Positions 7,848 to 15,001 of a stretch of DNA of 64,000 nucleotides are shown here, piece by piece. The stretch comes from Sphingomonas sp. BAUL-RG-20F-R05-02. Lineage in GTDB: Bacteria; Pseudomonadota; Alphaproteobacteria; Sphingomonadales; Sphingomonadaceae. The stretch's first letter is position 1; every line of letters begins with the position of its first letter. The stretch is taken from NCBI RefSeq assembly GCF_022662305.1, contig NZ_JAKNQH010000006.1:62001-126000 (forward strand), read 5' to 3'. Under the pieces are notes generated by a model that saw only the letters and a program-made list of their open reading frames with translations, had not been told where the DNA came from and ran no database searches. Made by a program: the position numbers and the translations under genes.

Positions 7848-10225
7848 GCCGCTCCGCCCAGCCGCGCCGCCGCACGCGCGCGCGCCGGCCCCTCGATGAA
7901 TGCCACGACACGCGTGTTCAGCCGCTCGAGATCGTCCGGCCCGAGCGCGAAATTGTCGACGCCGAGTTCCAGCACCGGGATCCCGGCATCAACCAGTGCG
8001 CGCACGGTGAACGGATCGGCATCGGACAGCGCGACGGCACCGTCGATCTGGTGCGACTGCGCCTCGTGCACATGCCACGGCCCCGACCAGCTCGGCATCC
8101 GCAGTTCATCCCCCATCGTCAGAAACCGCGCGGCGAGCGCCCGCATGGGATCGCGTCCGCCATCAAAGTTGCGGATATACCCGTCCGCCGCGAGCGCGAG
8201 GTACATCGACCACACGAACACCGCGCCATGGCTCTCCTCCCAGCGCTGGTAGAACGCGGTATCGCTCCACAGGCCACGACCGACCCACATCAGGCGAACG
8301 CGCTCCTCGTTCGTCGCGCCCTGCCCGGCAGCGACGCGTGCCGCCACCTCGTCGTGAAACGCGCGCGCCGCATCGCGCGCCCACACGCTGCCACGGTGCC
8401 ACTGCGGCACCATCGTGGCGGGCATGCTGTCGACAATGCTGATCGGCGCCGGCACCGCCCGCGCGATCAGGTCGCGGGTCGCGCGGTAATAACTCTCCTG
8501 TTCGTTCACCAGCGTCATCACCTCGCGGAAGCGCGCTTCGTCAAAGCTGCGACCGGTCGCCTGCTCGATCTCGGCGACGACGGCGCGTAGTTCCGCGACG
8601 AGCAGGTCGAGCCGCTCCGGTTCGAGTGCAACCTCCCAATCATCGTGCATCACCTCCCACCAGCGCGTCTCGATCTCCGGTCGCGGATCGACGGTGCGTT
8701 CGTAGACGAAGCGGGCGGCGGCATGCTCGACCGCCATCGCTTCGAAAATGGCGGGTGTCGGATCGGACGAGGCGATGGCGTGAACGAAATCGGGTGATGG
8801 CAAGCCGCCCCAGGGCGCTTGCTCCGCATCGTCATCGAACGCCGCCGCCAGCGCCTGCGTGCTGTACGCCTCCACGTCAGCGGGATAGCCGTGATCGGCA
8901 AGCAGGCCACGATAGCGCCTGGACTGTCGCTTCGCCGCGACGATCGACGCCCACCACTGGTTGACCACGAACGGCAGGTCGAATGCGCGGAGAATCTCCT
9001 GCGGGGCGTTGGCGTTTACCACCGCGAACGGCGCACCGTCCGCCACCGCGGCGCGGATGCCCGCAAACCACTCGCGTTGATAGGTGCCGAAATCCGCCGC
9101 GACGTTCAGCGCCTTGCGACTGCGCTCCGGTGCGGTGCGTGGCGCTGTGGATGTGGATCGTTCGGGAGCCGCTTCGGGCGGGGCCGGACGCACGAACGGC
9201 GCGATCTGCAATCCGCCCGCCTGCGCGCGCAGCGGCTTGACCAGCCATGGTGCCACTTCATCGCCGTCTAGCGCGAGGTTGATGATCGTGTCGGCGCCGA
9301 CAACCCGCGCATCGGCGATAGCCTCTCCCGCCAGCGTTGCGATCCCGCGTGCCGTCAGGGGAGCAAGTCGGTCAGGCTGGCTGAAATCTTCCAGCGTTCG
9401 GGCGGGTGGTACGCGGAACCGCGCCAAGCCCCAATCATGGCTTTCGCCGACGATCACCGCGCCGTCCCGCTCGATCTCGGCGTAGGCGCGGTCGTCTTCG
9501 GGTGCGCTGCCCGTTACCCAGATCCTGCGGGCGGCTACCATCGGCGCGGCGGGCGCGGCGAGGATCGCGTCCAGGTGCGCGATCAGGACGTCCGGCGGCA
9601 GCACCGCCGATGCGCCGACGATGCGGAGGAAGTCGGTTCCGCCCAGGGTCGGCGACGCGGCGCTGCGCTGCGCGTGGACCATAAGAGCGCACTCCCGCAA
9701 CTGCGCTTCGACGACATGCCCGGCAGCGATCGTGTCGTCGGTCGGTGTCGCCCCGCCCTGTTCGGCCAGCCATGCGCCAAGCTGCGCTAGCCGACCGCGA
9801 TTATACGCCCGGGAACTCTCGCGCGGCTGATGCAGCAGATCCAGCATCGCGAACCGCTTCGGCCCCGCCGCGCCGAGCCGCCGGAGTTCCCGCAAGGCGG
9901 CGAACAGTTGCGGCTGTTCGCTGTCAGCGCGGGTGATGAGAATGGGTGTTTCGGCCTGAGCGGGATCGAGCAGCCATTCGAGCAGCCGGTGCATGCGTCT
10001 GCGGGCCGTCGCAGGCCCGATCAGCGCGTCAGCACGCGGGGTCGCCACATCCGGCGGCGCCACCCGCACCGGTGCGAACCCCGCCGCGCGCAGGAATGCA
10101 TCGGGCGCATCGCTGCCGATCGTGCGGATCACCCGCTGGCCGTCCGCCGCGAGTGCGCGCGCGACCGCATCGGGATCACGATAGGCCGCCGCGATCGCGG
10201 CCAGTGCGTTCGCGGCACCCGCCAT
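7844..10225 (-). CDS. Fused two-module 2-hydroxyacyl-CoA dehydratase-like (HgdB/HadB-C type) protein lacking FeS cysteines
   Basis: This 793-residue protein appears to be two copies of the 2-hydroxyacyl-CoA dehydratase/benzoyl-CoA reductase subunit fold in one chain. Module one spans about 1-345, with WVTGSAPEDD (236-245) and VIVGESHDWG. A Pro/Ala/Ser/Thr linker covers about 346-372. Module two spans about 373-790, with VNANAPQEIL, VNQWWASIVAAK, RLMWVGRGLW and FDGGRDPMRALA. Known enzymes hold a [4Fe-4S] cluster in each subunit through cysteines and need an ATP-dependent activator. Here Cys179 is the only cysteine in the whole protein and no activator gene is in the window. It may be a cluster-free CoA-binding scaffold or an enzyme with new chemistry. 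The start overlaps the upstream stop by one base. The family call rests on fold-level motifs. Confidence 0.7.
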   Translation of the reverse strand: MAGAANALAAIAAAYRDPDAVARALAADGQRVIRTIGSDAPDAFLRAAGFAPVRVAPPDVATPRADALIGPATARRRMHRLLEWLLDPAQAETPILITRADSEQPQLFAALRELRRLGAAGPKRFAMLDLLHQPRESSRAYNRGRLAQLGAWLAEQGGATPTDDTIAAGHVVEAQLRECALMVHAQRSAASPTLGGTDFLRIVGASAVLPPDVLIAHLDAILAAPAAPMVAARRIWVTGSAPEDDRAYAEIERDGAVIVGESHDWGLARFRVPPARTLEDFSQPDRLAPLTARGIATLAGEAIADARVVGADTIINLALDGDEVAPWLVKPLRAQAGGLQIAPFVRPAPPEAAPERSTSTAPRTAPERSRKALNVAADFGTYQREWFAGIRAAVADGAPFAVVNANAPQEILRAFDLPFVVNQWWASIVAAKRQSRRYRGLLADHGYPADVEAYSTQALAAAFDDDAEQAPWGGLPSPDFVHAIASSDPTPAIFEAMAVEHAAARFVYERTVDPRPEIETRWWEVMHDDWEVALEPERLDLLVAELRAVVAEIEQATGRSFDEARFREVMTLVNEQESYYRATRDLIARAVPAPISIVDSMPATMVPQWHRGSVWARDAARAFHDEVAARVAAGQGATNEERVRLMWVGRGLWSDTAFYQRWEESHGAVFVWSMYLALAADGYIRNFDGGRDPMRALAARFLTMGDELRMPSWSGPWHVHEAQSHQIDGAVALSDADPFTVRALVDAGIPVLELGVDNFALGPDDLERLNTRVVAFIEGPARARAAARLGGAA

Positions 10226-11466
10226 CAGATCGCCCCGTCGAGCGCCAGCGCGGCGATACGCGCGTCGTCATAGCCGAGCAGATCGCGGAACACCTCGGCA
10301 TTATGCTCGCCGATATGAACCGGCAGCACCTCGTCGAAGCCCGTCCGCGCCGACGAAAAGGTGATCGGCACGCCGACGCTGCGCAGGTCGACCGTGGAAG
10401 GGTAAGACGGGTGCGCGAGCGGCATCGTCTCGCCGCGTTCGACCACGCGCGGGTCGATCAGCGCCTCCTCGGGGTGGCGGACCGGCGCGACCGGCACGCC
10501 TTCCGCTTGCAACGCCGCCACGACATGCGCCACCGTATGCTGCGAGGACCAACCGGTGATCTCCGCCTCCAGCACGGTCGCGTTGGCGACGCGCAGGTCA
10601 CGCCCGGCGAAGCGCGGGTCCTTGCCCAGTTCCGGCCGCTCCATCGCGCGGAACAGCCCCTGCGCGAGCTTCTCGTGTACGCCGACGATGGCGACATAGC
10701 CGTCGGCGCAGGCAAACACGCCGAACGGCGACAGCCGCTGCACGGTAAGCCCGGTCCGCGCCGGCATGCCGGCGGCGGCCAGCGCCGACCAGTTCTCGAT
10801 CGCGACGAACGAGGTGAGCGCACCCAGCATCGACACGTCGATATGCTGCCCCTCGCCGGTGCGGTGGCGCTGCTCCAGCGCAGACAGGATGCCGATCACC
10901 GCAAACACCGGCGCGAGCATGTCGGCGACCGGGATGCCCATCCGCACCGGCGGCGCATCGGGATCGCCGCTGGTATACATCGCGCCCGACAGCGCCTGGA
11001 TGATGACATCCATCGCCTTGCCGTCCGGACGATCCGCCCCGAAACCCGACAGCGAACAATAGATGATGTCGGGCTTGGCTGCCTTGGCGACATCGTAGCC
11101 CACGCCGAGCCTGTCGGCGGTGCCGGCGGCGAAGTTCTCCACCACGATATCGGCGTGGGCGCACAGGTCGGCGAATACGCCGCGCGCAGCCTCGGACTTC
11201 AGGTTGAGCGACACGCCGCGTTTGCCGCGTGCGCGGGCGAGGTGCGAAATCGAAATATCGTCGTCATGCGTGCGCTCGACGGTGATGCCGTCGCGCCCGA
11301 CATAGGGGCTGTTGTCCCGCGCGAGATCGCCGCCGTGCGGGTCTTCGACTTTGATGACTTCGGCGCCGAGCCCGGCCAGCAGCAACGTCGCATAAGGCCC
11401 GGCGAGCGCACGGGTCAGGTCGATCACGCGCAGGCCTTCGAGCGGGCGGGATTGGGTGTTGGTCAT
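10225..11466 (-). CDS. Class III (CaiB/BaiF) CoA-transferase, copy 1, catalytic Asp replaced by Gly
   Basis: The 413-residue protein has all family III landmarks: LEGLRVIDLTRALAGP (9-24), LGAEVIKVEDP, ADIVVENFAAG (106-115), SLSGFGAD and GEGQHIDVSML. At the position where the family has its catalytic Asp (MLDA), this protein has Gly215 (MLGA); the codon is GGT where GAT would give Asp. I chose the ATG at 11466, which overlaps the DctP stop (ATGA); an open frame continues upstream but would be read through dctP. It may be inactive or act as a partner of copies 2 or 3. It links the transporter half and the enzyme half of the operon. Confidence 0.85.
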   Translation of the reverse strand: MTNTQSRPLEGLRVIDLTRALAGPYATLLLAGLGAEVIKVEDPHGGDLARDNSPYVGRDGITVERTHDDDISISHLARARGKRGVSLNLKSEAARGVFADLCAHADIVVENFAAGTADRLGVGYDVAKAAKPDIIYCSLSGFGADRPDGKAMDVIIQALSGAMYTSGDPDAPPVRMGIPVADMLAPVFAVIGILSALEQRHRTGEGQHIDVSMLGALTSFVAIENWSALAAAGMPARTGLTVQRLSPFGVFACADGYVAIVGVHEKLAQGLFRAMERPELGKDPRFAGRDLRVANATVLEAEITGWSSQHTVAHVVAALQAEGVPVAPVRHPEEALIDPRVVERGETMPLAHPSYPSTVDLRSVGVPITFSSARTGFDEVLPVHIGEHNAEVFRDLLGYDDARIAALALDGAI

Positions 11467-12533
11467 TTCGGTTCCTGTCGCGTGTTGGGTGCGGCCGGTG
11501 GGCAAACGGGTTCGCTGCCGTACGGCGATGATCGGATAAGCCGCTGGGCTTCCTGGAAGATTGGTGTGCCATCGACACCGAAGCCGATGAGCGATGCGGC
11601 GGTGGCGGCGGAGTCGCGGTCGTACAGCGCGTCGAAGCGCGCCTGATCGGCGGCTGACACGGCCACGAACGCGACATGGTGCTGCTCGCCATAGGCGCGG
11701 CCGATCTGCTCGGCGCTGGTGATCTGTTGGTTGAGCGCGTCCTCCCACACCGTTTCGCTGCGGGCGAGGATCTGCTGGAGATCACGCGGCAGCGCGTTCC
11801 AGCGCGCGGCGTTCATCGCACGTGCCGGATAGGCGCCACGGCTGACCCGCAGCGTCGCGAAATGCGACGCGACCTCGGCGAAGTTCAGGCTTTTCAAGGT
11901 ATCCGCCGGTGCGATCACGCCGTCGATCACGCCCTTGGCAAGCGCGGGATAGACCGACCCCATCGGCATATCCACCGGATCGGCACCGAGCGCGCGCAGC
12001 ACAGCCGTGTTCTCGGCGGGCGAGCGGATGCGCAGGCCGCCCAGATCGGCAAGGCTGTGGATCGCGCGCGTGCGGGTGAGGATACCGGGCAGATTGCCGC
12101 CCTGCACCGCCAGCACGTGCAGGCCCTTCAGTTCGTCGCGCAGCACCGGGAAGGTCGCGAGCAGGCACTTATACACGCCGACCTGCTGCGCGATCGAGCC
12201 GACATGCCCGTAGAAGCCGACCTGTGCGCGTTGCGCGTGTGCGTTGCCGAGCGTGTAGATCGGCGTGATCAGCCCGACATCAGCAACGCCGTGGCGGATC
12301 TCCTCCATGCTCTGGTCGCTCGACAGCAGCGCGCCGCTCCACAGCGGGTGGATCTTGATACGACCATGCGACGCCGCCTCCACCCACTTCATCCACGTGA
12401 TATCCGCTTTGCTGAACGGATGGCTCGGCGGGTACGGGCTGGCATAGGTGAGCGTCGTCACGTTGGGGTCCGGCCGCGTGCAGCCGGCGAGCAGCATCGC
12501 CGCTGCCATGCACAGGAGCGTGAGGTACTTCAT
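11463..12533 (-). CDS. dctP: TRAP transporter substrate-binding lipoprotein (DctP)
   Basis: The 356-residue protein starts with a lipoprotein signal (MKYLTLLCMAAAMLLAGC, lipobox LLAGC), so it is probably membrane-anchored rather than freely periplasmic. The body is a TRAP DctP/TAXI-class binding protein. It contains YPPSHPFSKA, DVGLITP and GLRIRSPAENT (about 170-180), which holds the Arg that usually pairs with the substrate carboxylate. TRAP systems import organic acids with a sodium gradient. An unusual C-terminus rich in Pro, Cys and Lys follows. It overlaps dctM (upstream) and CoA-transferase copy 1 (downstream) by four bases each, tying uptake to CoA activation. Confidence 0.9.
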   Translation of the reverse strand: MKYLTLLCMAAAMLLAGCTRPDPNVTTLTYASPYPPSHPFSKADITWMKWVEAASHGRIKIHPLWSGALLSSDQSMEEIRHGVADVGLITPIYTLGNAHAQRAQVGFYGHVGSIAQQVGVYKCLLATFPVLRDELKGLHVLAVQGGNLPGILTRTRAIHSLADLGGLRIRSPAENTAVLRALGADPVDMPMGSVYPALAKGVIDGVIAPADTLKSLNFAEVASHFATLRVSRGAYPARAMNAARWNALPRDLQQILARSETVWEDALNQQITSAEQIGRAYGEQHHVAFVAVSAADQARFDALYDRDSAATAASLIGFGVDGTPIFQEAQRLIRSSPYGSEPVCPPAAPNTRQEPK

Positions 12534-13837
12534 CCCATCCTCCCCGGCAGCCACAGCGCCAGCATCGGCACCGCGATCAGCAGCGCGAGGTGGAGGAAAT
12601 CGACAAGCAGGAACGGCACGATGCCGCGGAAGATCGTTGCCAAGGGAATGTCCTTGGCGATGCCCTGAATGACATAGACGTTGAGGCCGAGCGGGGGGTG
12701 GACGAAACCGATCTCCATGGTCCGCACGAGGAATATGCCGAACCAGATCGGGCTCATGTGCAGTTCGTGGATGATCGGCAGGAAGATTGGCGTGGTCAGC
12801 AGCATCAACGCGATGCCATCGAGGAACGATCCCAGCACCAGCAGCGCCACCGCCATCGCCACGATCGTGAGCACCGGAGAGGCATGGAAGCTGCCGACCG
12901 CGCCCGCCAGCGCACCCGCCACCCCGGTTACGCTGACGAACGTCGCGAACAGCAGCGCACCGATAATGACGAGGTAGATCATGCCGGTCGTGCGCAAGGT
13001 CGCGTCGAGCGCGCCCGTCACCGCCGCGCGGGTGAGCTTGCCACGCCACCAGCACAGCAGCAGCGCCGCGACCGAGCCGACCGAAGCCGCCTCGGTGGGC
13101 GTGAACCAGCCGATGAACAACCCGCCGATCACGAACAGGATCAGCGCGGCGATGTCGATCACCCGCACCAGTCCGGCCATCCGCACGCTCCAAGGCACGC
13201 GCGCGGTGCGCGGGCCGAGCGCGGGATTGATCCGACACATTACCGAAATCGCGATGACGTAGAACAGCGCCTGCGTCAGCCCGGGGATGATCGAGGCTGC
13301 GAACAGTTTGCCGATCGATTGTTCCGCGACGATGCCAAACACGATCAGCGCGCCCGAGGGCGGCACCAGCGAGCCGAGCGTACCGCCCGCCGCCAGCGCA
13401 CCCGTTGCGAACGATGGCGCGTAATTCGCCTTGCGCATCTCCGGCAGCGCCACCGACGTGACCGTGGCGACGGTCGCAAGGCTTGACCCGCTGATCGCGC
13501 CGAACCCGGCGCACCCGCCGATCGAGGCGATAGCGAGGCCGCCGCGTCGATGCCCGACGAACCGTGCGGCGGTATCAAAGAAGTCGCGACTGGCGCCGGC
13601 CGCGAAGCACAGATGCGCCATCAACACGAACAACGGCAGCACGCCCAATTCATAGCGGCTGATTGTCGAGAAACTGACCACGCCCGCCTTGATAAGCGCC
13701 GCCTCCGGCGAGATCAGGAGCGACAGCCCACCCACCGCGATCACGATCAGGCTCACCCCGATCGGCAGGCCCAGCGCGAGAACGCCCAGCAGGCAGACGA
13801 TGCCGATCACGCCGGCGACTTCGGGGATCATCGTCAT
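12530..13837 (-). CDS. dctM: TRAP transporter large permease (DctM)
   Basis: This 435-residue integral membrane protein has the 12-13 hydrophobic segments and motifs of DctM. These include LGLPIGVSLIVIAVGGLS near the N-terminus, GCAGFGAISGSSLATVATV (about 108-126), GGTLGSLVPPSG (about 150-162) and FLDGIALMLLTTPIFLP (about 338-354). It forms the transport channel together with the small permease encoded just upstream (four-base overlap). Length and motif order are normal for the family. It should sit in the inner membrane and couple solute entry to sodium. Confidence 0.93.
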   Translation of the reverse strand: MTMIPEVAGVIGIVCLLGVLALGLPIGVSLIVIAVGGLSLLISPEAALIKAGVVSFSTISRYELGVLPLFVLMAHLCFAAGASRDFFDTAARFVGHRRGGLAIASIGGCAGFGAISGSSLATVATVTSVALPEMRKANYAPSFATGALAAGGTLGSLVPPSGALIVFGIVAEQSIGKLFAASIIPGLTQALFYVIAISVMCRINPALGPRTARVPWSVRMAGLVRVIDIAALILFVIGGLFIGWFTPTEAASVGSVAALLLCWWRGKLTRAAVTGALDATLRTTGMIYLVIIGALLFATFVSVTGVAGALAGAVGSFHASPVLTIVAMAVALLVLGSFLDGIALMLLTTPIFLPIIHELHMSPIWFGIFLVRTMEIGFVHPPLGLNVYVIQGIAKDIPLATIFRGIVPFLLVDFLHLALLIAVPMLALWLPGRMG

Positions 13838-14361
13838 GTCCGCCGCCGCACGGCCTGGCCGGTGAAGATCGCCGCCGCCAGCACCGCGCCCGCGATCCAG
13901 ATCGCGCGCAGCCAGCGCACCGGCAGGTTCAGCACTTCGGTAACCTCATGCCCGTTCCAAAGATCGCTCGCCAGCCACACCGAGCCGGCGATCAGCACCA
14001 CGAAAACCACCGCACTGATCAGATCGGCCGCGCGATCGAGCGCGCCCGCCACGCCCACGCCGACCTGCTCCAGCAGGATACGAACGCGCGCATGGCCGCG
14101 GTCGATCGTGGCGATGACGATCGCAGAGGTCGCGGCGATCACCACGCAAGCCTCGAAAATCTCGATCGCGCCGAGAAAGGTGAAGCCAAGGTGCCGTCCC
14201 GCGACCGCAAGCGCGTCCGTCGCCATCGCCAGCAACAACGCGACCGCGCCGACGCCGAGCGCGCCCCGCCGTATGTGGGCGGTGGCGGATCGCGCGTTCG
14301 GCACAGGCTCAGGGCCGATCGGCGTCGTCGCATCCGTCAGGATCTGATCGGTATCGTTCAT
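13834..14361 (-). CDS. dctQ: TRAP transporter small permease (DctQ)
   Basis: The 175-residue protein has four hydrophobic segments (about 32-52, 66-86, 107-127 and 150-168), as in DctQ-type small permeases, and precedes dctM with a four-base overlap. It is the first gene of the eight-gene operon. Its ATG is 98 bases from the start of a divergent MarR-family gene, so the promoter should lie in that gap. Sequence motifs of DctQ are weak, and the call depends on size, topology and position. Confidence 0.88.
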   Translation of the reverse strand: MNDTDQILTDATTPIGPEPVPNARSATAHIRRGALGVGAVALLLAMATDALAVAGRHLGFTFLGAIEIFEACVVIAATSAIVIATIDRGHARVRILLEQVGVGVAGALDRAADLISAVVFVVLIAGSVWLASDLWNGHEVTEVLNLPVRWLRAIWIAGAVLAAAIFTGQAVRRRT

Positions 14362-14429
14362 AACCGCGTGTAACGCTCCGCCATGCGCCAGTCGCGCGCC
14401 AATCGCGGCGTGTCATAAACACGCTTTGT

Positions 14430-14448
14430 TTGACCAACTTGATTGACT
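14430..14448. promoter_or_regulatory. Possible promoter/operator of the TRAP-CoA operon and its MarR gene
   Basis: In the 98-base divergent gap the least GC-rich stretch reads TTGACCAACTTGATTGACT. It contains two TTGAC elements 13 bases apart and a loose CAA-N5-TTG dyad. It could be a -35 element, a MarR site or both. Symmetry is imperfect, so this is only a candidate. Confidence 0.3.
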
Positions 14449-14459
14449 AAGGCCGGTAT

Positions 14460-14936
14460 ATGCCTGCTCCAACCCCACCCAAAGCCGTCAACGAAGAACA
14501 TCTCGAACTTGGCCGGCTCGGCAATTTCATCGGTTTTCGGCTGCGGCGTATCCAAAACCAGTTGTCCGGCGCATTCAGTACGCAAAGCGTCGCGATCGGG
14601 CTGCGCCCGGGTGAGTTCTCCGCGCTCGCCATCATTTCCGCCAATCCCGGTCTCTCGCAGGCAAAACTTTCGCGTGAGGTCGGGCTCGACAAATCGGCGG
14701 CGGTCGCCGTCGTCGACGATCTCGAACGGCTCGGCATGGCGGAACGCCGTCGCTCGCCCGACGACCGGCGGCGCCATGCGCTGTACACCACCGACGTCGG
14801 TGAGGCTGCGCTGGTCAAACTGTTCGCCCGGCTGGCCGATGTCGAACAGGACGTGCTCAACGTGCTCGGCCCGCACGATCTTCAGGTGCTGAGCGGCCTG
14901 CTCGACCGGGTCTACGATTCCGTCTTCCGCAAGTGA
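14460..14936 (+). CDS. MarR-family transcriptional regulator of the TRAP-CoA operon
   Basis: The 158-residue protein is a MarR regulator. It has a long N-terminal helix (LGNFIGFRLRRIQNQLS), a winged helix at about 60-110 with LSQAKLSREVGLDKSAAVAV as the helix-turn-helix and ERRRSPDDRRRHALYTT as the wing, and a closing dimerisation helix. It is unrelated in detail to the MarR at 2849-3304. Divergent placement beside the TRAP and CoA-transferase genes suggests it senses the imported acid or its CoA ester, as BadR/HcaR-type MarR proteins do for aromatic acyl-CoAs. That ligand idea is inference. Confidence 0.85.
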   Translation: MPAPTPPKAVNEEHLELGRLGNFIGFRLRRIQNQLSGAFSTQSVAIGLRPGEFSALAIISANPGLSQAKLSREVGLDKSAAVAVVDDLERLGMAERRRSPDDRRRHALYTTDVGEAALVKLFARLADVEQDVLNVLGPHDLQVLSGLLDRVYDSVFRK

Positions 14937-14948
14937 TCGCCGCCGCAG

Positions 14949-14978
14949 GGCGGGGGCACGCGCCGCGCCCCCGCCTTT
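14949..14978 (+). terminator. Rho-independent terminator between converging genes
   Basis: GGCGGGGGC (14949-14957) and GCCCCCGCC (14967-14975) form a 9-base-pair GC stem with a 9-base loop, followed by TTT. It lies 13 bases after the MarR stop, so it should end that transcript. It may also act on the converging TonB-receptor transcript. Confidence 0.65.
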
Positions 14979-15001
14979 CAGACATACAGACCGCCGTACC
15001 G

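Noticed and set aside
11467..11748. Upstream extension of CoA-transferase copy 1
   Set aside because: The added residues are low-complexity and overlap the dctP coding frame; the ATG at 11466 matches the family start and the stop/start coupling.
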